Of a DNA stretch of 9,164 bases, positions 1 to 5,981 are shown one piece after another. Source of the stretch: Prevotella sp. Lineage in GTDB: Bacteria; Bacteroidota; Bacteroidia; Bacteroidales; Bacteroidaceae. The stretch is taken from positions 1-9,164 of the forward strand of contig JAEEZP010000101.1 in NCBI GenBank assembly GCA_016291915.1. The letters run 5' to 3'. The first letter of the stretch is position 1. Each line of letters starts with the position of its first letter. Both the position numbers and the translations under genes were made by a program. The notes under the pieces were generated by a model that was not told where the DNA came from, searched no databases, and saw only the letters and a list, made by a program, of their open reading frames with translations.

Positions 1-1
1 A

Positions 2-988
2 ACACGCAAATGTTGGGAAGAGTATAAGGAAAGCATGGAGAAGTTTAACCAGCAGACAAAACATCTCTCTGACTCTTTGCAGGCTGCTAAGGCTGCCGGT
101 AAGGAAGTGACAGGCATGATGGCGATGTATCTGCAATGGCAGCCGCAACCCATTGAGACTGCAGAAGAATTCCTGCGTGGAAGGGCTGGAGCTCTTTATA
201 AGTTGTTCGGTAACGACGAGGAGGCCTATGCCAAGTATTACGAGGAGAACACTCCTTATTTCTACAGTACGTTCGACAGTCATGGCTTGTTGTTGGATGA
301 GGATGCAAAGAGTTTGGGCATTCCCAATAACGACGTAAGAATCCTCGACAAGGCTATCCTGTTGTGGGAGACCACAGAGGATGTGGCAAAGGGCAAGCGA
401 CTGCTGGAGCGTTACACCCTGCTGCGCTACGACAATCCCAAGCAGTATCGGGCGTGGTATCTCAAATACAAGGATAAGTTGTTCTTCACGGAGAGTGGTG
501 GCTGGAAATGGCTGGTAAACAGTCAGGACAAGAACGTGCCGGGTAACGACTACAGTGTATTGAAATACAACGAGGTGCCGGAGCAGAAGACACCTGAGAT
601 CAGTGGTGACACCAACCGTGACAACCCTGTGCTTATCTCCGGTGTGGTGAATGATCTGCCAAACGGTGACAAGGAATTAGTGATTCGTGTGAAGATGCAC
701 AACGGTTTCCATATCTATGGATTTGTATCAGACCAGGATCCTTATATCGCCACTACCTTTGATATCCAGACAGAAGGTGATTGGAAAAAGGTGGGTGAGT
801 TGCAGATACCTTCTTTCAAGAATCTCGGCTCAACGGGCACCACCATCTATGAGGGTGATGTGATGTTCCGTCAGCGGTTGAAGGGTAGCGGGAAAGGAAA
901 GGTTACCTGTACCGTGAATTACCAAACGTGTGATGAACATGCCTGTCTGCCACCCTGTGATATGGAGATGAGTTTTGATCTGAAATAA
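2..988 (+). CDS. C-terminal part of a DsbD-alpha-domain protein (5' end outside window)
   Basis: The reading frame is open to the left edge: 11 codons (T-R-K-C-W-E-E-Y-K-E-S) precede the first ATG at 35 with no stop, and they read like real protein, so the gene probably begins upstream. Numbered from that ATG, residues 1-190 are charged, probably helical, and I do not recognise them. Residues about 195-317 resemble the N-terminal (alpha) domain of DsbD, an immunoglobulin-like domain that passes electrons to periplasmic thiol proteins. The diagnostic part is the end, YQTCDEHACLPPC, with candidate redox cysteines C299 and C304 (C-x4-C) and a further C308. No membrane helix or thioredoxin fold is seen in the visible part, so it is not a complete DsbD. 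A periplasmic redox role is inferred, and any signal peptide would lie outside the window. The domain call is fairly sure; the overall function is not. Confidence 0.75.
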   Translation, partial: TRKCWEEYKESMEKFNQQTKHLSDSLQAAKAAGKEVTGMMAMYLQWQPQPIETAEEFLRGRAGALYKLFGNDEEAYAKYYEENTPYFYSTFDSHGLLLDEDAKSLGIPNNDVRILDKAILLWETTEDVAKGKRLLERYTLLRYDNPKQYRAWYLKYKDKLFFTESGGWKWLVNSQDKNVPGNDYSVLKYNEVPEQKTPEISGDTNRDNPVLISGVVNDLPNGDKELVIRVKMHNGFHIYGFVSDQDPYIATTFDIQTEGDWKKVGELQIPSFKNLGSTGTTIYEGDVMFRQRLKGSGKGKVTCTVNYQTCDEHACLPPCDMEMSFDLK

Positions 989-1053
989 AGCATACAAATA
1001 AGATACAATTGTTTAGATTAATATACAGTGGTATAGGGGTGAAAATCCCCAAC

Positions 1054-1083
1054 AAAAAAAGCCTTGCGTGAGCAAGGCTTTTT
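1054..1083. terminator. Bidirectional intrinsic terminator between the DsbD-like gene and rplS
   Basis: A perfect 7-bp stem, GCCTTGC (1061-1067) with GCAAGGC (1072-1078), closes a GTGA loop. It is flanked by seven A (1054-1060) and five T (1079-1083), which can extend the stem and give a U-run in either direction. It lies 65 bp after the + strand stop and 21 bp after the rplS stop, so it can end both convergent transcripts. A smaller GGGG/CCCC hairpin lies at 1036-1050. Confidence 0.85.
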
Positions 1084-1104
1084 GATTTCGTTCTTGAAGA
1101 TTTC

Positions 1105-1470
1105 TTAGTTCTCTTTCTTGGCAACAGTACGTTTTTCAGCGATACGTGCTTTCTTACCAGTGAGTTTACGGAGGTAATACAGCTTAGCACGACGTACTTT
1201 ACCGACTTTGTTCACCTCGATGCTCTCGATGTTCGGGCTCTCAATAGGGAAGATACGCTCAACACCTACAGTACCTGACATCTTGCGAACAGTGAAACGC
1301 TTCTTGTCACCATGGCCTACAATCTTGATCACAACACCACGGTAGAGCTGGATACGCTCTTTTGAACCCTCAATAATCTTGTAAGCAACAGTAATAGTAT
1401 CACCAGCCTTGAAATCGGGGAACTGCTTACCGGTTGCAAATGCTTCTTCAGCAACTTTAATCAAATCCAT
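1105..1470 (-). CDS. rplS: 50S ribosomal protein L19 (bL19)
   Basis: This is ribosomal protein L19, a structural protein of the large subunit at the interface with the 30S subunit. The 121-residue product has the family's usual length (about 115 in E. coli) and its landmarks: FKAGDTITV (20-28), the RIQLYRGVVI strand (39-48), the block VRKMSGTVGVERIFP (61-75) running into ESPNIESIEV, and the C-terminal VRRAKLYYLR (92-101) followed by a basic tail. The start at 1470 gives the normal MDLIKVAEE N-terminus. It stands alone here, not in the rpsP-rimM-trmD-rplS operon known from proteobacteria. It has its own promoter and a foldable leader upstream, and the bidirectional terminator downstream. Identification is very secure. 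Confidence 0.97.
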   Translation of the reverse strand: MDLIKVAEEAFATGKQFPDFKAGDTITVAYKIIEGSKERIQLYRGVVIKIVGHGDKKRFTVRKMSGTVGVERIFPIESPNIESIEVNKVGKVRRAKLYYLRKLTGKKARIAEKRTVAKKEN

Positions 1471-1556
1471 TGTATTATTTTATCATTTAATGATTATTAG
1501 TTTCGCGCAACATAGACAGGCTACTCTTCTTCCTTCCATCGGTTACGTCGAAAAAG
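1471..1556 (-). promoter_or_regulatory. Candidate structured 5' leader of rplS
   Basis: From the predicted transcription start (around 1555) to the rplS ATG is about 85 nt. On the RNA strand CGACGTAAC (1550-1542) can pair with GTTGCGCG (1511-1504): eight pairs including one G-U, with one bulged A. This encloses a purine-rich 30-nt loop. Nearer the start codon is a 13-nt palindrome with arms ATCATT and AATGAT (1482-1494). Autogenous leaders for L19 are known in Firmicutes. Whether this one binds L19 is inference, and the pairing was found by eye without a folding calculation. Confidence 0.4.
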
Positions 1557-1561
1557 CGGTG

Positions 1562-1593
1562 CAAAGGTACAAATAATCAATGGAATAGCCAAA
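1562..1593 (-). promoter_or_regulatory. Bacteroidetes-type promoter of rplS
   Basis: On the minus strand, TACCTTTG (1569-1562) matches the -7 consensus TAnnTTTG exactly, and TTTG (1593-1590) matches the -33 element with a 20-bp spacer. This puts the transcription start near 1555 and leaves a leader of about 85 nt before rplS. Both elements and the spacing fit the known housekeeping promoter of Bacteroides. Confidence 0.8.
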
Positions 1594-1660
1594 TATTCTG
1601 CGAATAATTTCTTTTGGAAAGATAATTTTATTTGACTATTCAGACCTTTCCTACAAAAAA

Positions 1661-1692
1661 CTTGCTTTTTTCAACGATTATTTATATATTTG
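1661..1692 (+). promoter_or_regulatory. Bacteroidetes-type promoter of the split nucleotidase operon
   Basis: TATATTTG at 1685-1692 matches TAnnTTTG exactly. TTG at 1662-1664 (in CTTGC) lies 20 bp upstream as the -33 element. The transcription start should be near 1697-1700, giving a leader of about 20 nt to the ATG at 1718 or about 40 nt to the preferred ATG at 1739. It is divergent from the rplS promoter, with about 67 bp between the two -33 elements. Confidence 0.75.
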
Positions 1693-1738
1693 CAAATGAC
1701 AGTGAGTTGCTTTTACCATGACTTCAAAGCTATTTGAT

Positions 1739-2503
1739 ATGAAGAAGAGTTTATTTTTTGTGCTGGTGGCCAGCCATTTGTTGTTATTGTCTTGTAAGTC
1801 GCATTACCAGGTGACAGGTGTTGAGCGTACAAGGATATTGGTGGATAACAGGTATGATGATATTGCCAATACGGAGGCAGAGACATTCATTGCTCCTTTC
1901 AAACATGTAGTGGACAGTATGATGAGTCCGAAAGTCGGTAAGGTTGCCCGATACATGGCGGCCCAAAAGCCTGAGAGTGAATTGTCCAACCTGTTAGCCG
2001 ATGTGTTGGTATGGGCAGGAAAGATGTACAATGAGAAGCCTGTTTTCGGTCTTTATAACATGGGCGGTATCCGTGCTGCTTTGGCTGAGGGGGATGTTAC
2101 TTACGGTGATGTACTCGATGTGGCTCCTTTTGAGAATAAGATTTGTTTCCTGACGCTTACCGGTGAGAAGTTGTTAGAGCTGTTCCAGCAGATTGCCTCT
2201 ACCGGTGGTGAGGCTGTCAGTCATGCTGTTAGGATGGTGATCACACCTGATCATCAGTTGAAGTCTGTCCTTCTCGATGGCAAGCCGATAGATGCCAAGG
2301 CCACTTATCGTTTGGCAACCATTGATTACCTAGCACAGGGTAATGACCGTATGGATGCTTTTAAGAGTAAGATGGATGTGAACTCCCCGCAGGAAGAGAG
2401 TAATAACTTGCGTTATATCATCATGGATTATTTCCGTGAGCAAGATAAGAAAGGTATCGTGGTAGATGCACAGATAGAAGGTAGAATAACAATAGAAAAT
2501 TAG
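1739..2503 (+). CDS. 5'-nucleotidase C-terminal-domain lipoprotein (separate half of a UshA-like enzyme)
   Basis: This protein consists only of the substrate-recognition (C-terminal) domain of the UshA/5'-nucleotidase family. From the ATG at 1739 it has 254 residues, starting with a lipoprotein signal (MKKSLFFVL..., lipobox LLSC, acylated C19). An in-frame ATG at 1718 would add seven residues ahead of the signal, so I prefer 1739. Family landmarks are SELSNLLADVL (80-90), YNMGGIRAAL (106-115), YGDVLDVAPFENK (122-134) and YRLATIDYLAQG (190-201). The usual GGDGF/Y motif after this reads GNDRM (201-205), so the nucleoside pocket may be altered. It has no metallophosphatase motifs and probably cannot hydrolyse substrate alone. 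Its likely partner is the gene 5 bp downstream. Membrane anchoring through C19 is inferred from the lipobox. Confidence 0.9.
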   Translation: MKKSLFFVLVASHLLLLSCKSHYQVTGVERTRILVDNRYDDIANTEAETFIAPFKHVVDSMMSPKVGKVARYMAAQKPESELSNLLADVLVWAGKMYNEKPVFGLYNMGGIRAALAEGDVTYGDVLDVAPFENKICFLTLTGEKLLELFQQIASTGGEAVSHAVRMVITPDHQLKSVLLDGKPIDAKATYRLATIDYLAQGNDRMDAFKSKMDVNSPQEESNNLRYIIMDYFREQDKKGIVVDAQIEGRITIEN

Positions 2504-2508
2504 TACCT

Positions 2509-3348
2509 ATGAAAAAGATTATCATAACCGTCTGCCTGTTGGTAGGTTTCTTGTCAGTGCAGGCGCAAGACAAACAGTTGGTGGTATTACATACTAATGA
2601 TACCCACAGTACGATATACCCGTTGAATCCTAATCTGGCAGATACGATGAAGGCGGGTAGGGGAGGATTCATCCGTCGTATTGCGATGTTGAAGGATGAA
2701 CGCAGTAAGAATCCCGACCTGCTATTGTTCGACAGTGGTGATTTCTGTCAGGGTTCTCCATATTTTACCTTATATAAGGGTGATGTGGAGGTAGGACTGA
2801 TGAATATGATGGGATACGATGCCGGCACTATTGGGAATCATGAGTTTGACTTCGGCTTGGAGACGATGGCAAAGATGTTCCGTAACCTGAATTATCCTAT
2901 CGTTTGTTCTAATTATGATTTCACAGGTACGGTGGTGGAAGGCTTGGTGAAGGATTATGTCATCTTAAAGCGAGGGAAGGTAAAGATCGGTGTCTTCGGT
3001 GTGTCACCGAAGTTGTCGGGTTTGGTATCGAATGACAACTGTATCGGTGTGAAATACCTTGACCCAGTGAAGGAGGCGAATAGGGTGGTGGAGATCCTGA
3101 AGAAAAAGAAGTGCGATGTGATTATTTGCATCTCTCACTTGGGATGGATGGATTCATACGATGACGGTGATGAGTATCTGGTATCCGGCACGCGAGGTAT
3201 CGATTTAGTGTTAGGTGGACATTCACATACATATTTCGAGACGCTGCGTTACGTCAAGAACCTGGATGGCAAAGAGATACCCGTTGATCAGAACGGCAAG
3301 CATGCGCTGTTCGTTGGCAAGATGATACTTGACTTGAAAAAGAAATAA
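2509..3348 (+). CDS. Secreted metallophosphoesterase, 5'-nucleotidase N-terminal domain
   Basis: This is the catalytic, calcineurin-like metallophosphoesterase half of a UshA-type 5'-nucleotidase, which removes phosphate from nucleotides in the periplasm. The 279-residue protein starts with a cleavable signal peptide (MKKIIITVCLLVGFLSVQA, cut before Q20 or nearby). All expected metal-site motifs are present in order: HTNDTHS (28-34; D31, H33), DSGDFCQG (75-82; D78), GNHEFDFG (109-116; N110, H111), ISHLGW (208-213; H210) and GGHSHTYF (236-243; H238, H240). The chain ends about 36 residues after the last motif, so the substrate domain is absent; it is encoded by the gene just upstream. Translational coupling across the 5-bp gap is likely. 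An intact dinuclear metal centre suggests an active phosphatase; the exact substrate is not determined. Confidence 0.92.
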   Translation: MKKIIITVCLLVGFLSVQAQDKQLVVLHTNDTHSTIYPLNPNLADTMKAGRGGFIRRIAMLKDERSKNPDLLLFDSGDFCQGSPYFTLYKGDVEVGLMNMMGYDAGTIGNHEFDFGLETMAKMFRNLNYPIVCSNYDFTGTVVEGLVKDYVILKRGKVKIGVFGVSPKLSGLVSNDNCIGVKYLDPVKEANRVVEILKKKKCDVIICISHLGWMDSYDDGDEYLVSGTRGIDLVLGGHSHTYFETLRYVKNLDGKEIPVDQNGKHALFVGKMILDLKKK

Positions 3349-3354
3349 CGAAAG

Positions 3355-3376
3355 GTTCTCTTACTCGAAGTAGAAC
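3355..3376 (-). terminator. Possible weak terminator hairpin at the porT 3' end
   Basis: GTTCTCTT (3355-3362) pairs with AAG and AGAAC (3368-3370, 3372-3376), with one bulged T and a 5-nt ACTCG loop, across the 12-bp junction of the convergent genes. On the minus strand it is followed by a U-rich but interrupted tract (CCTTTCGTTATTTCTTTTT). There is no U-run on the plus side. It overlaps the porT stop codon and is AT-rich, so the call is tentative. Confidence 0.3.
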
Positions 3377-4110
3377 GTCAAGGATATCATTTTCGTCCGT
3401 GTCTTGTTGACAACGGAATTGGTGTACATAACCATGTTACGATCTTTCAGTTCGTTAACATGGTTTTTATCTAATGTGTTCACCAGGCTGTAGCTGAACT
3501 TCAGTTCAGGGCGCAGCTTGAAGAAAGGAAGGTAGAAATCACAGCCCATACCTACTTCCAGGTAACAGTCGAACGGTTTCAACTTGATATAGTCATTATC
3601 TTTTCCCGACAGGTTTAGCATCGGGTTGATACCTGCCAGGATATAAGGACGGTGGTTGTTGAATCGCTGGGCACTGTAGATGACACTCGCGGCGGTGGAG
3701 AAGTAGATCATCTTCATATCCTGGTCCATCTTAATCGGTCGTCCGTCTTCCAACATATCGGTATGATTGATGAAGGTGAGATGTTTATTACCGAAATACA
3801 TGGCAGGCGCTGCACGGAAAGCAAAGTATTTGCCCAGACGTGCCTCTCCCAATACACCTACCGTGAATCCTGCATCCCAACGGTCATGCTCACAGGTAAT
3901 CAGTTTCTCTGTCTGCGTGCCGTCTTCCATTTCCACCATCTGTGGACCGATATTCTGCAGTTCGATATCCTGGAAATGGGTACCTATGAGTACCCCGAAG
4001 TGGAAGGGTCGCAGATCGCAGTAGGGCCTGTTTTCTACCACTCTTTCCTGTGCACTGGTAGAGATAAGCAGAACAAATAGAAGTAATATGGTAAGTGTAT
4101 TTCTTTTCAT
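3361..4110 (-). CDS. porT: PorT/SprT-family outer-membrane beta-barrel protein
   Basis: The 249-residue protein begins with a signal peptide (MKRNTLTILLLFVLLISTSA, cleaved before Q21). Its mature start, NRPYCDLRPFHFGVLIGTH (27-45), is like PorT/SprT, the outer-membrane protein needed for type IX secretion in Porphyromonas gingivalis and for secretion and gliding in flavobacteria. The rest is alternating aromatic/polar strands, with GFTVGVLGEARLGKYFAFRA in the middle and a terminal strand KMISLTFYFE, which fit a small beta-barrel. Length agrees with PorT (about 240-250). No other type IX genes are in the window; these genes are often scattered. It converges on the nucleotidase pair. I found no clear TAnnTTTG promoter upstream on its strand. 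The barrel is secure; the specific PorT assignment is likely but rests on remembered family features. Confidence 0.75.
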   Translation of the reverse strand: MKRNTLTILLLFVLLISTSAQERVVENRPYCDLRPFHFGVLIGTHFQDIELQNIGPQMVEMEDGTQTEKLITCEHDRWDAGFTVGVLGEARLGKYFAFRAAPAMYFGNKHLTFINHTDMLEDGRPIKMDQDMKMIYFSTAASVIYSAQRFNNHRPYILAGINPMLNLSGKDNDYIKLKPFDCYLEVGMGCDFYLPFFKLRPELKFSYSLVNTLDKNHVNELKDRNMVMYTNSVVNKTRTKMISLTFYFE

Positions 4111-4159
4111 TAATAATATAACGACTCATCTTCTTTATTATTGCATGTTAATACAATGA

Positions 4160-4226
4160 TTTACTATACCTACTATTTTGTGAAATATTGTTAAGCGAAG
4201 TCATTTATTATACCTAAAAGTAGGTA
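4160..4226 (+). promoter_or_regulatory. Repeat cluster upstream of the ferredoxin gene, candidate operator
   Basis: A 13-nt direct repeat, TTTA(C/T)TATACCTA, occurs at 4160-4172 and 4204-4216 (12 of 13 identical, 44 bp apart, about four helical turns). The second copy's TACCTA is mirrored by TAGGTA at 4221-4226 after an AAAG spacer, giving a perfect 6-bp dyad. The dyad sits where the -33 element of the ferredoxin promoter would be and has no TTG. This suggests a DNA-binding regulator acting on the ferredoxin gene, porT or both. The regulator is unknown. Confidence 0.45.
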
Positions 4227-4243
4227 TCTATAAATATTATTAG

Positions 4244-4251
4244 TATTTTTG
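4244..4251 (+). promoter_or_regulatory. Probable -7 element of the ferredoxin promoter
   Basis: TATTTTTG fits TAnnTTTG exactly and would start transcription near 4258, leaving an A/T-rich leader of about 44 nt before the ATG at 4302. No TTG/TTTG lies about 20 bp upstream; the TACCTA/TAGGTA dyad is there instead, so the promoter may depend on an activator. Confidence 0.6.
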
Positions 4252-4301
4252 CATCACTAAAAGTGAGTAATAACATTATTAACTAATATCTAATAAATAT
4301 T

Positions 4302-4472
4302 ATGGCATACGTAATTGGTGAAGATTGTATCGCTTGTGGTACATGTATTGATGAGTGTCCGGTAGGCGCTATCTCAGAGGGTGATCGTTATTCTATTGAT
4401 CCAGATGCTTGCACAGAGTGTGGTACTTGCGCAGGTGTTTGTCCATCAGAGGCTATCTCTCTGCCAGAGTAA
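4302..4472 (+). CDS. Small 2[4Fe-4S] bacterial-type ferredoxin
   Basis: This short gene encodes a 56-residue soluble electron carrier of the clostridial 8-iron ferredoxin type. The protein begins MAYVIGEDCIACGTC and has two cluster motifs of the form C-x2-C-x2-C-x3-C-P: C9, C12, C15, C19 and C37, C40, C43, C47. Each is followed by the usual P-x-x-AIS turn (PVGAIS, PSEAIS). As in the family, the first three cysteines of one motif and the last of the other should ligate each cluster. In anaerobes such ferredoxins take electrons from pyruvate:ferredoxin oxidoreductase and pass them to hydrogenase or Rnf; which partner applies here cannot be seen. It is a single-gene unit with its own promoter and a strong terminator. 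Its small size makes it easy to miss in annotation. Identification is very secure. Confidence 0.96.
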   Translation: MAYVIGEDCIACGTCIDECPVGAISEGDRYSIDPDACTECGTCAGVCPSEAISLPE

Positions 4473-4488
4473 ACAAACGATAAACGAT

Positions 4489-4518
4489 AAAGAGGTGACA
4501 ACAGTCACCTCTTTTTTT
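4489..4518 (+). terminator. Intrinsic terminator of the ferredoxin gene
   Basis: GAGGTGAC (4492-4499) pairs perfectly with GTCACCTC (4504-4511) around an AACA loop, followed by seven T (4512-4518) and preceded by three A that can extend the stem. It lies 16 bp after the ferredoxin stop and is a textbook intrinsic terminator. Confidence 0.92.
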
Positions 4519-4535
4519 GTTATATAATAAGAATA

Positions 4536-4560
4536 AGGGGAAGACCATCGGCCTTCCCCT
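4536..4560 (-). terminator. Terminator of the exbD-tonB-TPR operon
   Basis: AGGGGAAG (4536-4543) pairs with CTTCCCCT (4553-4560); inside, CC and GG (4545-4546, 4550-4551) can add pairs past a mismatch. On the minus strand it follows the TPR gene stop by 8 bp and is followed by a moderately U-rich TTATTCTTATTATAT tract. It most likely ends the right-hand operon. Confidence 0.75.
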
Positions 4561-4568
4561 CGTTTTGT

Positions 4569-5981
4569 TTACAGTTCAAGAATCTGTTTTGCTGTTTCGT
4601 TCTCCGGTTGGATTGCCTGCAACTTAGCAGCAATCTCCTTTGCCATGGTTACATTATCATTCTGGATGTAGTAAACACACAGATAGTTGTAAGCAGTGGC
4701 GAGGGTTGAATTCTCAGCATTTGAACGATCTGTCTTTGCCTCCAACAACTGAGCATACTTCTCATAGTAAGGCTTTGCAGCGCCCTTCTTCACGTCGGGA
4801 TTAATCATGTGATGGATCATTGCGCGGCGATACGTAGAGTAGTCCTCATTGTTAGGCATAGCTGTAGCGAGGTCAGCATATACCTGATCAGCCTTCAGAT
4901 ATGCTTTCTCCTTAGCCTCCGGAGTAGTTTCTGTCTCTGCCAAGTCAAGGTAGATACGAGCGATAGCCTCATAGTCGCTGGCTTTCTTCTTGTCCTGACT
5001 GTTGATGAACTTCTGATAGTACTCCACAGCATAGTCATGTTCTTTCTTCTCCAGATAAGAGTCTGAGATCAGCTTCAGCACATCTGTCTGATTGTTGTCC
5101 ATATCATATACTTTCTTGAAGTTCTCAATAGCCTCGTCTTGTTTGCCGGCACCTTTCTGAGCATGTCCCAGATACAGATAGTCACGGCTGACGAACTTAG
5201 CACTATCGCTTCTGTTAAACAAAGCATCTGCATACTCCAGCGCTTTGTCGAAGTTCTTCAAGTCAGTGTAATTATAGAAAGTAAGACGATTCAGACCAGC
5301 ACTCTTCGGGTGTTTCTTTGCTCCGTACTCTGATGCCTCAAGAGATGCTTCAGCCTTTCCGAGGAAGTATGCAGCAAGCGCATACTCCGTCAGTTTATCA
5401 TCGGTCAACTTAGCCTTGTCCACCTTCTGATAGTTCTCCAAAGCCTTGGCAAACTTGTTATTGGCATAGTACATGTGTGCGATCTCTGCATCTACAGGAT
5501 AAGTGGGATCGATAGATGTGAGCTTGCGTAACATCTCCTCTGCACCAGCAGCATCAACCTTCTGATAGACACGGGCATACTTGATATAACCTGTTGGATT
5601 CTTGGGGTCGAGAACTGTTGCATTCTGATACCACATAGCAGCCTCTCCACCATCATCGTTCATAGCAGCCATATCACCCTTGAGGATGTAACCGGCGGCA
5701 TTGTTCTTATTGGCTTTGATAGCCATGTCAGCATACTTCAAGGCATTGACTTGATCCTTGATGTCGAGATAGGCACGTCCCAGTCCTGCAAGTGCTTCCG
5801 CATTCTTCTTATTCTCTTTCAAGAATTGTTTGACCTGCGGCTCAGCAGCCTTGGGGTTGTCCTTGTTGTCGATAACCACTTTTGCGATAGCATCAATCTG
5901 TGCTTTCACATTTTGTGCTTGTACTTGAGTAGAGAGACCTAGCATCACTACTCCTGCGAAGAAATATTTGATTGCTTTCAT
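4569..5981 (-). CDS. Secreted tetratricopeptide-repeat protein
   Basis: The 470-residue protein has a signal peptide (MKAIKYFFAGVVMLGLSTQVQA, cut before Q23) and no lipobox, so it should be periplasmic. From about residue 60 to beyond 345 it is a chain of roughly 34-residue helical repeats with the TPR pattern. Clear examples are ALAGLGRAYLDIKDQVNALK (63-82), YLYLGHAQKGAGKQDEAIEN (268-287) and LISDSYLEKKEHDYAVEYYQ (304-323). Such arrays bind proteins; no catalytic domain is seen. It is the last gene of the exbD-exbD-tonB-PstS-like string, 75 bp after its neighbour, just before a terminator. The context suggests a scaffold for the TonB/ExbBD machine or envelope upkeep, which is inference. The TPR call is very sure; the function is unknown. 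Confidence 0.9.
   Translation of the reverse strand: MKAIKYFFAGVVMLGLSTQVQAQNVKAQIDAIAKVVIDNKDNPKAAEPQVKQFLKENKKNAEALAGLGRAYLDIKDQVNALKYADMAIKANKNNAAGYILKGDMAAMNDDGGEAAMWYQNATVLDPKNPTGYIKYARVYQKVDAAGAEEMLRKLTSIDPTYPVDAEIAHMYYANNKFAKALENYQKVDKAKLTDDKLTEYALAAYFLGKAEASLEASEYGAKKHPKSAGLNRLTFYNYTDLKNFDKALEYADALFNRSDSAKFVSRDYLYLGHAQKGAGKQDEAIENFKKVYDMDNNQTDVLKLISDSYLEKKEHDYAVEYYQKFINSQDKKKASDYEAIARIYLDLAETETTPEAKEKAYLKADQVYADLATAMPNNEDYSTYRRAMIHHMINPDVKKGAAKPYYEKYAQLLEAKTDRSNAENSTLATAYNYLCVYYIQNDNVTMAKEIAAKLQAIQPENETAKQILEL

Noticed and set aside
35..37. ATG at 35 as the true start of the first gene
   Set aside because: The frame is open to the window edge and the upstream residues look like genuine protein. 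An AAGGA shortly before the ATG could be a chance ribosome-binding match.
1036..1050. GGGG/CCCC hairpin as a separate terminator
   Set aside because: The stem is only four G-C pairs and is not followed by a T-run; the stronger hairpin at 1061-1078 suffices.
903..1190. A 95-codon minus-strand open frame spanning the terminator
   Set aside because: It overlaps both the DsbD-like gene end and rplS and runs through a strong terminator; its translation has no family features.
1718..1738. Upstream ATG at 1718 as the start of the nucleotidase-domain lipoprotein
   Set aside because: It would place seven extra residues before the lipoprotein signal; the ATG at 1739 gives a standard MKKSLF signal start. 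It cannot be excluded.
3652..4080. A 142-codon open frame on the + strand opposite porT
   Set aside because: It has no recognisable domain or promoter, and the minus frame has a signal peptide and beta-barrel pattern.
4171..4180. TACTATTTTG as a further TAnnTTTG promoter
   Set aside because: The TA-to-TTTG spacing is off by one or two bases and there is no suitable -33 element.
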